A stretch of 64,000 nt of DNA from NCBI GenBank assembly GCA_944323145.1, contig CALURJ010000001.1, positions 124,001 to 188,000 on the forward strand, read 5' to 3'. Origin of the DNA: Candidatus Gastranaerophilales bacterium. Its GTDB lineage: Bacteria > Cyanobacteriota > Vampirovibrionia > Gastranaerophilales > Gastranaerophilaceae. A program made the position numbers and the translations under genes. Shown piece by piece: positions 17,618-26,913 of this stretch. The notes beneath the pieces were generated by a model, which was not told the origin of the DNA, ran no database searches, and saw only the letters and a program-made list of their open reading frames with translations. The first letter of the stretch is position 1; the number at the start of each line of letters is the position of its first letter.

Positions 17618-18142
17618 ATGAAAAACAAAATTTTAATCTCAGTTTTAATAATACTCATATTGTTTTTATGTTTCAGTTCTTATATTGTTTTGAAACAGAA
17701 TAAACAGCTTAAATCTTTAGAAAATCAGCTTTCTGAGCGGGAGAGGATTATTGCGGGCTTGAAAGAAGAAAAAAATAATATAATGCCTGAACCCGGAATT
17801 CATCCTATTGAAAAAGCTGTACAGAACTGTATGAAAAAAGAAGATTACACAACAGCCGGAATGTCTAAATGTGTTGAGGATTCTATAAATGATTGGAACA
17901 AAGAAATTGACAAATATCTCTCGCTTTTAAAAGACATACTGCCGGAAGACAAATACAAGTTGCTGAAAATTTCTCAAGAAAAATGGGAAGAATACAAGAA
18001 CGCTCAGTGGCAATTGTTAGAAGCGGGTTTAAGTGAAAAAGACGGAACAATGTATATAAATATCTTAAGCGGAGACAAAGCAGACGTTGTGGAAAAGCGT
18101 GCAAAAGATTTATCTGGATTTTATTTTGAACTGACTGATTAG
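17618..18142 (+). CDS. Membrane-anchored protein with LprI-like (DUF1311) domain
   Basis: This 174-residue protein has an N-terminal TM helix (residues 5-25) followed by a coiled-coil (about 28-50). The C-terminal domain (about 65-170) has the lysozyme-inhibitor LprI pattern: C, then T-x-x-M-x-x-C, then W and L-K-I-S-Q-E-K-W-E-x-Y. LprI domains bind and inhibit lysozyme in some bacteria, a possible defence against host enzymes here by inference. There is no strong Shine-Dalgarno (AAGGTAGAATAGTCAA). Confidence 0.75.
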   Translation: MKNKILISVLIILILFLCFSSYIVLKQNKQLKSLENQLSERERIIAGLKEEKNNIMPEPGIHPIEKAVQNCMKKEDYTTAGMSKCVEDSINDWNKEIDKYLSLLKDILPEDKYKLLKISQEKWEEYKNAQWQLLEAGLSEKDGTMYINILSGDKADVVEKRAKDLSGFYFELTD

Positions 18143-18273
18143 TTTTATTCTGTCTTATTTCGTTTAGTAGCAAAACTATAAGGAGAAAACTATGTATGAC
18201 AGTATTGAGTAAAAAAAACTACTTCACTACACAAATATTACACAAAACTACAAAAAGTACCTGAAATTTTACA

Positions 18274-18311
18274 ATAAAAAATCCGCCTGTATTTCAGGCG
18301 GGTTCTTTTTT
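18274..18311. terminator. Bidirectional terminator (17618 gene / tRNA-Arg)
   Basis: A 7-bp GC-rich stem (18283-18289 with 18295-18301) with loop TATTT has a T-run on the plus side and an A-run on the minus side. On the minus strand it lies directly after tRNA-Arg(CCG) and ends that transcript. Confidence 0.8.
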
Positions 18312-18384
18312 GTGCCTGATGCGATTCGAACGCACGACCTTTTCCTTCGGAGGGAAACGCTCTATCCAACTGAGCTACAGGCAC
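18311..18384 (-). tRNA. tRNA-Arg (anticodon CCG)
   Basis: The minus strand gives acceptor GTGCCTG/CAGGCAC, an anticodon loop with CCG (CGG codons) and a T-loop TTCGAAT. The CCA tail is not encoded; an A-run follows the discriminator base. It lies 12 nt after the LCP gene stop on the same strand and just before a terminator, so it is probably processed from the 3' end of the mgtE-LCP mRNA. Confidence 0.95.
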
Positions 18385-18396
18385 ATAGTCAGGAAA

Positions 18397-19728
18397 TTAA
18401 TTTCCTGACAATACTATTGTAAAATCCGTTTCTCCGCAATGATAATTAACCGGATCATATACAAATTGAAGTCCTCCGAATGCTTCATTCTTTTTCTTTA
18501 ACCAGTTGTAATAATCATTGGTTACATTAGCAGAATGTGCAATAAATTGAGAGTGAGCTCTTGTAGTTATACCTGTACATTTAACTTCTATATTAGCTGC
18601 TTTAAGGTTTGCTTCCATTTCTTCTGCTTTAGCTGTACTTGATGCCATTACTCCTGCAGTCATTGGCGCGGCTTCGTCAATAGCTACTTTGTCTCGATAA
18701 ATTACTCTGTTTACGACTTCCTGAGTTTTTTCCGGATCTAAAATCCAATAGCTTATATAACCTTTCTGATTTGGAGCTCCCGGAAGCATTGCCACTTCAA
18801 TTTTATCCATGTCTATGTGTTTAGCAAGTGCTGCATACTGCGACATTTCATAGAAAGACATATCTGTTTTTATATATTTTTTTGCGACTGATATAATATC
18901 AGGAATTTTAGTAATTGTTTCAGGCTGTTTCAATTTATTCAAAAGGCTTCTTAAGAGCCATTGCTGTCTTTGAGTTCTGCCTATATCCCCGAGCGCATCA
19001 TGCCTGAATCTTAAATATTCAACAGCCTGCTGACCGGTTAAGTGATGGTCGCCTTTTGTAAAGTTAATATGTAAATTACCGGAGTAGTCGTTATAATGCA
19101 TGGGTTTTTCAACATAGACATCCAATCCGTCCATAGCATCGACAATTTCCTTAACTGCACTGTCGTGCACCATTATGTATCTGTCAATGTGAACCCCTAA
19201 GGTATCTTCGATTGTTCGTTTTGTCATTTCAATACCGCCTATAGCGTGTGCGGCATTAATTTTATTCACACCGTTATCACCAGGGAGATAAACTTTACTG
19301 TCGCGCGGAATTGAAAGGGCATTAACAGATTTTGTCCGCGGATCAATATTTACGAGAATAATTGTATCTGTTCTTGTTCCTGACCATAAATCATTCGGAT
19401 TCCCGCTGGCGTCAACCCCGAGAAACAAAATATTCTGTCTTCTTAATCCAAAAGGAAGAGTAAAATCCGCATGTTCTTTGTTTGCATTACTTACGGTTAA
19501 TTTCTGGTAAATTTTTGTTATTATTGAGTCCTCTCCAAAATGTTCTACGACAAAGTTTTCATTTCCTGCAATAATAAATATACCTAATAAAGCGCCTATA
19601 AATACTATTATCATGCCAATTAAAACTTTGGCAAAAGAAGAACGTTCTTCTCTTGTTTCTTTTGCATGACGTACAAAATTTTCTGATTTATCATAGTTGT
19701 TTCTGTTTCTTTGTGTTTGATTTGTCAT
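18397..19728 (-). CDS. LytR-CpsA-Psr (LCP) ligase with LytR_C domain
   Basis: This 443-residue protein has a basic cytoplasmic N-terminus and a TM helix (about residues 33-57). The LCP domain (about 90-270) contains DTIILVNIDP, SIPRDSKV, INAAHAIGG and EYLRFRHDALGDIGRTQRQQ; the conserved Arg/Asp residues bind the polyprenyl-phosphate head group. A LytR_C domain follows at about 345-440. LCP enzymes attach glycans from lipid carriers to cell-wall or surface acceptors. mgtE ends 14 nt upstream, and tRNA-Arg(CCG) follows 12 nt downstream. Confidence 0.92.
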   Translation of the reverse strand: MTNQTQRNRNNYDKSENFVRHAKETREERSSFAKVLIGMIIVFIGALLGIFIIAGNENFVVEHFGEDSIITKIYQKLTVSNANKEHADFTLPFGLRRQNILFLGVDASGNPNDLWSGTRTDTIILVNIDPRTKSVNALSIPRDSKVYLPGDNGVNKINAAHAIGGIEMTKRTIEDTLGVHIDRYIMVHDSAVKEIVDAMDGLDVYVEKPMHYNDYSGNLHINFTKGDHHLTGQQAVEYLRFRHDALGDIGRTQRQQWLLRSLLNKLKQPETITKIPDIISVAKKYIKTDMSFYEMSQYAALAKHIDMDKIEVAMLPGAPNQKGYISYWILDPEKTQEVVNRVIYRDKVAIDEAAPMTAGVMASSTAKAEEMEANLKAANIEVKCTGITTRAHSQFIAHSANVTNDYYNWLKKKNEAFGGLQFVYDPVNYHCGETDFTIVLSGN

Positions 19729-19742
19729 ATTTTTTACCTTTT

Positions 19743-21110
19743 TTACATAACCTTAATTAAATAGGTTGACACGAGAGTAAAGTATATTGCCAATCCTAAA
19801 ACATCAATTGTTGTCGCAATAACAGGCCCTGATGCGACTGCAGGATCTACTTTCATTGCTTTAAGTGCAAAAGGTGTAAATGTACCGATAACTGTTGCCA
19901 TTGTCATATTTATAGCCATTGCAATCCCTACAATTGCTCCGAGTTCTATACTATGCTGCCAGCCCCAGGTAACTAATGTTACAAGAATTCCGAAAATTGA
20001 GCCTATTACAAATCCGATAAAAGTCTCTCTTAAAATATGATGAACCGCAGAATTTAAAGTAACCTGACCTGTGGAAAGGCCGCGAACCATAAGTGTAATA
20101 CTTTGTGTTCCGATGTTTCCGCCAAGACCTGCAAGGAGAGGCATAAAAATTGCAATTATTGGGAGTGCCTGTAATGTATGGTCAAAATGATGACCTACAT
20201 TTACGGCAATAAATTCTCCTATAAGTGTGATAAAAAGCCATGGTGTTCTTGCTCTTATTGCGTTTAAAACATTCCCTGACAGAATTTCGTCTTCATCAAC
20301 AATTTCTGTTGAAATACCTGAAGATTGGTAAATTTCTTCAGTTGTTTCTTCTTCGAACAAATCATGTACATCATCCCACGTAATCATCCCTTTTAGCCTG
20401 TTGTAAAGATCTACTACAGGAAGGGCATTGTACTGGTATTTCATAAATTCATCAATAATATAATCGCTGTAATCATCAACATGAAGCTTAACAATATCGG
20501 AAATCATTATGTCTTCTACTTTTTGATTTATAGGTGATGTTAGAAGTTTTCGCAATGATACAACGCCAAGAAGGTGATTTTGTTTATCAACCACATAAAC
20601 GTAATAAAGTTCCATATTGTCTTGTTCGGCTTTAATTCTTATGTGGTTTAAGACATCCTGAACGCTCATGTCCGAATTAACCGTTAAAACAACCGGGTTC
20701 ATAATACCGCCAGCAGTGTCTTCGTTATATGTTAAAAGTTCTCTGACTTCTTCTGAAAATTTGTGGGGAAGTTTGTCTAAATATGTTTCACTTTCATCTT
20801 CTTCCATATCCCCAAGAACGTCTGCAGCAGCGTCATGAGGTAATTGTGTCAAAATTTGTGATGCAAGATTCTCGTCAATATCGCTTAAGAGTTCAACCTG
20901 CATCTGGGCGGGTAAATATTCCATTAAATCGGCAGCTTTAGCTAAATCCAACAGTTTAAAACACTGAAGTCTTTCTTCGGGTTTTAACTCCTGAAAAATA
21001 TCGGCCAAATCAGCAACGTGATAGCTGTTCAGTTCATCTTTGAGCTGAATAACGGTTTCATCACTCATGATTTCGCGTATTCTGTCGATAATGTTTTGAA
21101 CGTTCATCAT
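19743..21110 (-). CDS. mgtE: Magnesium transporter MgtE
   Basis: This 455-residue protein has the full MgtE plan. The N-terminal superhelical domain (1-130) has LPAQMQ and LPHDAAADVLGDM. Tandem CBS domains (about 130-255) follow, with NEETAGG-type EDTAGGIMNP. Then come five TM helices with GLGGNIGTQSITLMVRGLSTGQV and the pore block. It is a gated Mg2+ channel/transporter whose N and CBS domains sense cytosolic Mg2+. Two ATGs start the frame; TATAAT lies 6 nt before the first, with no ribosome site. Confidence 0.96.
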   Translation of the reverse strand: MMNVQNIIDRIREIMSDETVIQLKDELNSYHVADLADIFQELKPEERLQCFKLLDLAKAADLMEYLPAQMQVELLSDIDENLASQILTQLPHDAAADVLGDMEEDESETYLDKLPHKFSEEVRELLTYNEDTAGGIMNPVVLTVNSDMSVQDVLNHIRIKAEQDNMELYYVYVVDKQNHLLGVVSLRKLLTSPINQKVEDIMISDIVKLHVDDYSDYIIDEFMKYQYNALPVVDLYNRLKGMITWDDVHDLFEEETTEEIYQSSGISTEIVDEDEILSGNVLNAIRARTPWLFITLIGEFIAVNVGHHFDHTLQALPIIAIFMPLLAGLGGNIGTQSITLMVRGLSTGQVTLNSAVHHILRETFIGFVIGSIFGILVTLVTWGWQHSIELGAIVGIAMAINMTMATVIGTFTPFALKAMKVDPAVASGPVIATTIDVLGLAIYFTLVSTYLIKVM

Positions 21111-21116
21111 AGTAAT

Positions 21117-21122
21117 ATTATA
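21117..21122 (-). promoter_or_regulatory. -10 box of mgtE (leaderless)
   Basis: TATAAT on the minus strand ends 6 nt before the ATG at 21110. No Shine-Dalgarno is in the gap. Confidence 0.55.
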
Positions 21123-21193
21123 TTACAAACATTAGATTTCATATAGTTTGTTTATAGTATAATTAATTCACATAGATTACAATGGAGAAAATT

Positions 21194-22909
21194 ATGATAA
21201 AAGATTATTTTATAAACGAGATAGAAAATGCTGTTGAAAAGGCTGTAAGTGATAACAAATTAGGTGCAATGTGCGAATATACAAGAGGAACACTTAAGGC
21301 AGAACGCCCGAAAAATTTGGATTTTGGCGATTATGCGGTTAATGTTTCACAGCTTGCAAGATTTGCTAAAATTGCACCGCCTCAAATCTCTAACGCAATT
21401 CTTGAATATATTGAAAAAGAAGATAATGAATACACTGTTATCGGCGGATTTATAAATTTTAAAGCAGGTAAAAAAATTCTCTCTAATCTTGTTGAAGAAA
21501 TTTTTACAACTAAAAAAGAATTCGGTAAGCCTGAAAATGTCGAAACAGAAAAAATAATTCTGGAATATGTTTCGGCTAATCCCACAGGGCCTTTTCACAT
21601 CGGACACGGCCGCTGGGCTGCTATGGGTTCCGTTCTCGCAAATTTATTGAAGTTTTACGGACATGATGTCTATCAAGAATTTTATATTAATGATGCCGGT
21701 TCTCAAATTCAAAAACTGGGTAACTCTCTTGCTATCAGAATTCGTCAGGAACTCGGTGAAGATGTTGACTTCCCGTCTGATGAAATTGAAAGAAAAAATT
21801 ATTATCCCGGAGATTATTTAATTCCTGTCGCTAAAGAATATTTAAAAAATCATAAAGGGCTGCCTGATGATATTCAGGAACTTTGTGATTTTGCAAAAGA
21901 ATATGAAGGAAAGGTTCAGCGTGACTTATTAGATAAATTTAAAGTTCATTTTGATAATTTTTATTCTGAATTATCTTTGCATAAATCGGGTAAAGTTGAA
22001 GAATGCGTTAATAAGTTGAAAGCAAGCGGTAAAATTTATAAAAAAGACGGCGCTGATTGGTTTAAATCATCTGACTACGGTGACGATCAAGACCGCGTAA
22101 TTAAAAAAGCAGACGGTTCAAATACTTATCTTACAGCGGATATTGCATACCATATTGATAAATTGGAACGCGGGTTTGACAGAATGATTAACATCTGGGG
22201 AGCAGACCATCATGGTTATGTCGCCCGTGTAAAAGCGTCTATTGAGGCTCTGGGCTATGACCCGGATAAACTTGAAATTCTTTTAGGCCAGCTCGTTAAT
22301 CTTGTTGTTGACGGTAATGAGGTTAGAATGGGCAAGCGTAAAAATATGGTTACTCTTGAAGATTTGATTGACGAAGTGGGTGTTGATGCAACGCGTTTCT
22401 GGATGTCAATGAGAAATATTGATACAACTCTTGATTTTGATATTGAACTTGCAAAGAAAAATACTGACGAAAACCCTGTTTTCTATGTTCAATATGCGCA
22501 TGCTAGAGCCTGTTCGATTTTGCGCAATGTTATTGCTGAAAAATTAGATACTGAAACCGGCGAAAAATCTTTGGCTCCGATGAGTGAAGCAGAATTAAAC
22601 GAACTCACAAACGGATTTAAAGCAGATATGGTTTTGCCGACAATTGACAGTGCAAGACATCTTATATTGAAGCTTGAAGAATATAAATCTGTTATTAAAA
22701 ATTCGGCAGAAACCCGTCAGGTCTATACAATTTGCAGATATGTTCAGGAACTTGCGTCTGAATTTCATTCATTCTACAACGCAAACCGTGTAATATCTGA
22801 TGATAAAGAAATGATGAAAGCCAGAATTGCACTTGTCTGGACTGTAAAAACTGTTCTTCATAACGCATTGGAAGATATACTTGGGGTTAGCGCTCCTGAG
22901 AGGATGTAA
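21194..22909 (+). CDS. argS: Arginyl-tRNA synthetase
   Basis: The start at 21194 follows GGAG by 6 nt; the ATG at 21182 contains that site itself. The 571-residue class I enzyme has an N-terminal tRNA-contact domain (1-110) and the HIGH motif in PTGPFHIGHGRW. It also has DVYQEFYINDAG and WGADHHGYV. The KMSKS region appears as MGKRKNMVTLEDL, the usual loose form in ArgRS. The C-terminal DALR anticodon domain ends SAPERM. It is followed by a small gene after 2 nt, so they form an operon. Confidence 0.97.
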   Translation: MIKDYFINEIENAVEKAVSDNKLGAMCEYTRGTLKAERPKNLDFGDYAVNVSQLARFAKIAPPQISNAILEYIEKEDNEYTVIGGFINFKAGKKILSNLVEEIFTTKKEFGKPENVETEKIILEYVSANPTGPFHIGHGRWAAMGSVLANLLKFYGHDVYQEFYINDAGSQIQKLGNSLAIRIRQELGEDVDFPSDEIERKNYYPGDYLIPVAKEYLKNHKGLPDDIQELCDFAKEYEGKVQRDLLDKFKVHFDNFYSELSLHKSGKVEECVNKLKASGKIYKKDGADWFKSSDYGDDQDRVIKKADGSNTYLTADIAYHIDKLERGFDRMINIWGADHHGYVARVKASIEALGYDPDKLEILLGQLVNLVVDGNEVRMGKRKNMVTLEDLIDEVGVDATRFWMSMRNIDTTLDFDIELAKKNTDENPVFYVQYAHARACSILRNVIAEKLDTETGEKSLAPMSEAELNELTNGFKADMVLPTIDSARHLILKLEEYKSVIKNSAETRQVYTICRYVQELASEFHSFYNANRVISDDKEMMKARIALVWTVKTVLHNALEDILGVSAPERM

Positions 22910-22911
22910 GC

Positions 22912-23313
22912 GTGCCGCATATTCTGATATTAGCTTTATTACTTCTTTTTATGCTGCCTGTTAGTGCAGAAACTTTTCATTTGGATGAATATAATTCAAA
23001 TGTCTTGCCGATGTGGCAAAGTTCAACAACTAAGGGTAATTATGTTGATTTTGGCCCATGGATGAGAGAATTTATGAGGCGGTGCAAGATGAATTGGGAG
23101 CCGCCTAAAGGTTGTGAATATCTGCCTGTAACAGTAAGTGTAAAGGTTGACAAAAGTGGTAAATTACTTGATTGCAAAATATATAAAACTTCAAGGGAAC
23201 CACGTGCTGATAAGGCTGCAATGAAAGCTGTTGAACTAACTGCTCCTTTTCGACCTTTACCTGATGAATATAAAGGTGAAAGTGTAGATATTCAAATAAC
23301 ATTTGGGTATTAA
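22912..23313 (+). CDS. Secreted TonB C-terminal-like protein
   Basis: This 133-residue protein starts at GTG 22912, 2 nt after argS. It has a signal peptide (to about residue 19) and a C-terminal domain (about 60-133) with the TonB/TolA fold: P-V-T-V-S-V-K-V-D-K-S-G-K-L, then RADKAAMKAVE and PFRPLP. Unlike TonB it has no N-terminal membrane anchor, so it is a free periplasmic relative. The exact role is unknown. Its last 4 nt overlap the convergent dusB stop. Confidence 0.7.
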   Translation: MPHILILALLLLFMLPVSAETFHLDEYNSNVLPMWQSSTTKGNYVDFGPWMREFMRRCKMNWEPPKGCEYLPVTVSVKVDKSGKLLDCKIYKTSREPRADKAAMKAVELTAPFRPLPDEYKGESVDIQITFGY

Positions 23314-24299
23314 TTAGAATAGCTGATTGCAGTAGTCAGAAGTTTTATAATTTTGTTGTAATCTTCTTCCAATACAAGCTTTGAACGGAGCACTTTTGCG
23401 TTCTCAAAACCCGATAAATAGTATGGATAAAATTTCCGCATGAATTTTATCGCGACATTTTCTCCGCGCAGTTTTATCTCTTCATCAAGATGCCATTTTA
23501 ACATTTCAATACGTTCATCTAGCGGCGGAATCGGATGCTTTTCGCCGGTGTGCAGGTAATGTTCTATTCTTCCGATAAGCGTCGGATCTCCAAGTGCTCC
23601 GCGCCCGATTGCAACTCCGTCAGCGCCTGAAAGTTCAAGGCATTCAATTGCATTTTCGATTGATGTAATATCACCATTTGCAAATACAGGAATATCAACA
23701 TTTTCTTTTAATTCCCGAATTTTAGCCCAGTCAGCTTTTCCTGAATACATTTGAGAACGCGTACGCCCGTGAATTGTTATAAATTCAGCTCCTGCCTCCT
23801 GCATTTTTTGTCCAAATTCAACGTAATTCATCTCATCTGCCGTGTAGCCGAGTCTGAATTTGACGCTTACAGGTTTATCGGTTCCGTCTTTTACCGCTTT
23901 AACTAGATCTGTTGCAAGTTCAGGATTTCTCATTAAGGCACAGCCGTCCTGCCCGCCTACTACTTTTTTTACGGGACATCCCATATTAATATCAATCATA
24001 TCCGCATAATTGTTTAGAAATTCCGCTGCCTGACGCATTAAATAGGGTTTGTGCCCGCTTATCTGATAAGATATCGGGGAATGATTTTCATCTCTTTTTA
24101 AGATTTCAGTTCCGCTCCTTCCGTTAAGAGTTTGGGCTAAGTATTCAGAACTAATCATTTCTGTTGTTAAAAGACAACTTTTTGAATATTTGCGAACCAA
24201 ACTTCTTAAAACATAATCAGTTATCCCTGCCATCGGAGCAAGCGATACTCGGCTTTGTATAAGGGGTAATGCTTTATTTGCCATTGTTTTCCAGTTCAC
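23310..24299 (-). CDS. dusB: tRNA-dihydrouridine synthase (DusB type)
   Basis: This 329-residue FMN enzyme reduces uridine in the tRNA D-loop. It has APMAGITDYVLR at the FMN site. The catalytic Cys is Cys108 in INMGCPV-K-K-V-V. FAIHGRTR-type and ANGDI blocks and a phosphate-binding GVAIGRGALGDP are also present. The listed start is GTG 24299; ATG at 24284 (M6) is an alternative with a better-placed ribosome site. The frame overlaps the upstream TPR gene by 26 nt, so the two are translationally linked. Confidence 0.95.
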   Translation of the reverse strand: MNWKTMANKALPLIQSRVSLAPMAGITDYVLRSLVRKYSKSCLLTTEMISSEYLAQTLNGRSGTEILKRDENHSPISYQISGHKPYLMRQAAEFLNNYADMIDINMGCPVKKVVGGQDGCALMRNPELATDLVKAVKDGTDKPVSVKFRLGYTADEMNYVEFGQKMQEAGAEFITIHGRTRSQMYSGKADWAKIRELKENVDIPVFANGDITSIENAIECLELSGADGVAIGRGALGDPTLIGRIEHYLHTGEKHPIPPLDERIEMLKWHLDEEIKLRGENVAIKFMRKFYPYYLSGFENAKVLRSKLVLEEDYNKIIKLLTTAISYSN

Positions 24300-26391
24300 C
24301 TGCCCTTGTTTGTGCGTATTTCAAATATTCATCCTGTTCTGTGTATTTGTCAGTGAAAGTTTTGTAATATGGCAGCGCATTTTTATACTGCCCTAACGTG
24401 TCATAGTCAACTGCAATAAGGTAATTTACTATGGTCAGCTCAGGACTTATATCTATTGCTTTTTTGTAATCCGCTATAGCTTCGTTGTATTTTTTCTGGG
24501 TGTCGTATATCATTCCTCTGTAATAGAGTGCGTAAGCGTCATTAGGCTCAATAGAAAGTATTTTATTTAGCAGCACAAGACTTTCGCTGTATTGTTCACT
24601 TTCAAATAGATTAATGGCTTTTTCCAAATCCTGAGATGCAAGCTGTGCATTTAAGCTTTCAAGTAATTCCTGTGCCTGTTTGTTGTCTTTATTTAGTACT
24701 AAGGCTTTATCAGTATATGTTTTAGCATTTGTATAATCCTCTTTATCTGCGTAAAGCGCGCCTATATAGTATGCAATATCAGAATTTTTCGGAGAGAGAT
24801 TGAGTGCTTTTTTATAATAAACAATTGCATTATCAATATCATTCATATTCTGATAAGCAGAAGCTGCTCCGAGCATTGAATCAGATGTAGGCGGCTGAAT
24901 TTTTAAGTATTCGCTAACTGCGTTTTGGTAATCTTTATTATTGTAATATTCAGCGGCTGACGCGAGTCTTTCGTCTGTAGATTGCGCCTGAATTGATTTT
25001 AGAGCATCTTTTACCTGTGAATTGTTAGGGAATTTTGTATTTGCCGAGTTCAACGTTGCAAGCGCACTGTCATAATTTTTATTCTGTCCTTGCGCAATTG
25101 CAAGGTTTACATATACTTCAGGGTTAGAGGGAGTAAGTTTTATTACCTCGTTATAAATAGCTATAGAATCAGCCAGTTTGTTTTGTTTGTGCAGGTCAAG
25201 CGCATAGTTATATAAAATATCAGAGGCATTTTGCGGATTGTTTTTCTTTATGTAGTCAACAAATTGTGCTGTTGTCATTGTTCCGCGAACCATATTTATC
25301 ATTTCGTTCTGGGCGGTTTTGTTGCCAGGGTCGAGTGTCAGAACTTTTTTATAAAGTTCCGTCGCTTTTTTATCATCCCCAATTGCTGCAAGAGATTGAG
25401 CTTTATAAAGGTTGGCAAGTACATTATCAGGATAAATTGTCAGAACAGAATCATAGGCAGTTATTGCTGTTTTAAAGTCGCCTTTTTGCTGGTATAAAGT
25501 CCCGACATTAATTCTTGTATTAACATTTGACGGATCTAGGTATTCAGCTTTTGAATAGTATCTTAAAGCTTCATCAAGATTGCCTTCTTTTTGCATAATT
25601 GCTCCAAGGTTAGCGGTAATTGATGCATCTTGCGGGGAGTCTTCCAATTTTCTTTTATAAATCCGCTCTAAAGAATAAAGTATGTCTTTGTTATCCTCTG
25701 TTTTTGAAAGTATATAGTTATATTCATTAACAGCTTCGTCTTCGAAACCTAATTTATCGAGTATTTTTGCGTATGAAAGCCTCAAATCAATATCAGAAGG
25801 CGCAACCGCAACTGCTTTTTTGTAATACTCGGCAGCTTTTTGATCATTACCAAGAAGTTTCATGATATCGCCTGTCTGTTCAAAACTGTCTTTAATGAGG
25901 CTTTTGTCGGAGAGTGATTGATTAAATTCATAAGCTGCAGCAGCAAAATTTCCTTCGGCTCTTAGTTGTTTTGCCGTATTAAATCTATTTTCCGCTGTTG
26001 TGTTGAAATTAATTTCGTTCAGGCATTTATTAAGATTAGATGTAACCTGTACGATTGCCTGTGAAGAATTTTTGACCTGATTGGCATTAGGGTAATAAAG
26101 CAGGTAGAAAAGCGCGGCGCGGTAGTCATCTGCTGCTTTTGCATAATCCTTGTCAGTATTTGCATAATACGTTCCGCGTGCAAGATAGGAATTTATAAGT
26201 CCAATTCTAGCCGAGTTGTCAAGATAGTTTATTCTCAGAGCACTTTTAAACTCTGTTATTGCGCCTGAATATTGGTAGTTAGACAAATATTGCTGCCCAA
26301 GATCAAAATGCTCTTTAAAATCTGCACAAGCAGGTAGTGCAATGCTTGCTGTTATAGTAATTAAGCATAATAATTTAAAAAATTTATTCAT
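24274..26391 (-). CDS. Large secreted TPR-repeat protein
   Basis: The start is set at M of MNKFFKLL (26391), 8 nt after GAGGG, and the signal peptide follows (hydrophobic to about residue 20, ending A-C-A). An upstream in-frame ATG at 26469 has no signal peptide and is less likely. The 705-residue mature part is about 17-18 TPR units, often Y-N/K-A-x-x-x-Y/F. It is a periplasmic or outer-surface scaffold. It overlaps dusB, which is unusual for a secreted scaffold and may only reflect gene packing. Confidence 0.85.
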   Translation of the reverse strand: MNKFFKLLCLITITASIALPACADFKEHFDLGQQYLSNYQYSGAITEFKSALRINYLDNSARIGLINSYLARGTYYANTDKDYAKAADDYRAALFYLLYYPNANQVKNSSQAIVQVTSNLNKCLNEINFNTTAENRFNTAKQLRAEGNFAAAAYEFNQSLSDKSLIKDSFEQTGDIMKLLGNDQKAAEYYKKAVAVAPSDIDLRLSYAKILDKLGFEDEAVNEYNYILSKTEDNKDILYSLERIYKRKLEDSPQDASITANLGAIMQKEGNLDEALRYYSKAEYLDPSNVNTRINVGTLYQQKGDFKTAITAYDSVLTIYPDNVLANLYKAQSLAAIGDDKKATELYKKVLTLDPGNKTAQNEMINMVRGTMTTAQFVDYIKKNNPQNASDILYNYALDLHKQNKLADSIAIYNEVIKLTPSNPEVYVNLAIAQGQNKNYDSALATLNSANTKFPNNSQVKDALKSIQAQSTDERLASAAEYYNNKDYQNAVSEYLKIQPPTSDSMLGAASAYQNMNDIDNAIVYYKKALNLSPKNSDIAYYIGALYADKEDYTNAKTYTDKALVLNKDNKQAQELLESLNAQLASQDLEKAINLFESEQYSESLVLLNKILSIEPNDAYALYYRGMIYDTQKKYNEAIADYKKAIDISPELTIVNYLIAVDYDTLGQYKNALPYYKTFTDKYTEQDEYLKYAQTRAGELENNGK

Positions 26392-26472
26392 ATACCAATC
26401 CCTCATCACAACAATTTTAATAAATTTATTATTGCATGAACATCGACATTTTACTATATTTCGTAACAAAAA

Positions 26473-26503
26473 AAGAAGACTTTATTCAAGTCTTCTTTTT
26501 TTA
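26473..26503 (-). terminator. Intrinsic terminator after the 48-residue gene
   Basis: A 10-bp stem (26473-26482 with 26488-26497) has loop TATTC and an A-run on the plus strand (U-run on the minus). It separates the small gene at 26526 from the TPR transcript. A T-run is also present on the plus strand. Confidence 0.75.
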
Positions 26504-26525
26504 CTAACATACAAAAAATTTTAAA

Positions 26526-26672
26526 TTACTCAAAATCTGTCTTTGATACAAAAGTCATAACATCATCAAATAAAATTTGAATAGGGAGTGTCATATCAAA
26601 TTGCAGATATTCTCCGTTGTTTAAGTCAATAAAAACTTCCGGCTCTTTTGTTTCGACCATTGGCTGTTCCAT
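26526..26672 (-). CDS. Small acidic 48-residue protein
   Basis: ATG at 26672 follows a strong AAGGAG site by 9 nt. The product begins MEQPMVETKEPEVF and contains IDLNNGEYLQFDMTLPIQILFDDVMTF spread over the middle. It is acidic and has no signal peptide. It has its own terminator 23-50 nt downstream. No family is recognised. Confidence 0.6.
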   Translation of the reverse strand: MEQPMVETKEPEVFIDLNNGEYLQFDMTLPIQILFDDVMTFVSKTDFE

Positions 26673-26913
26673 AAATTAGACTCCTTATATTTTTATTAAA
26701 ATTTTTCTTTGTAATATTAATATCGGTAAAATTTGCTAAAACTTTAATAGTTTTTTTACTTAAAATAGGCTAAAACATCCAATAGTTCATTATTAAAGCC
26801 TTAATTTTTTCTAACTTTACATTTTGTTACAAAAAAAAATCCTTAATATATATGGAAAAAATGCAATTTTGTGCTACCATGATACTTGTGAGTAAAATAT
26901 AGGAGATACAACA

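Noticed and set aside
17883-18173. 96-residue minus-strand frame opposite the LprI-like gene
   Set aside because: A shadow of the real gene; composition and position fit antisense reading, with no ribosome site.
18192-18212. Short frame ATG TAT GAC AGT ATT GAG TAA after a good AAGGAG site
   Set aside because: Only six codons; too short to call, although the ribosome site is clear. It could be a leader peptide remnant but nothing supports it.
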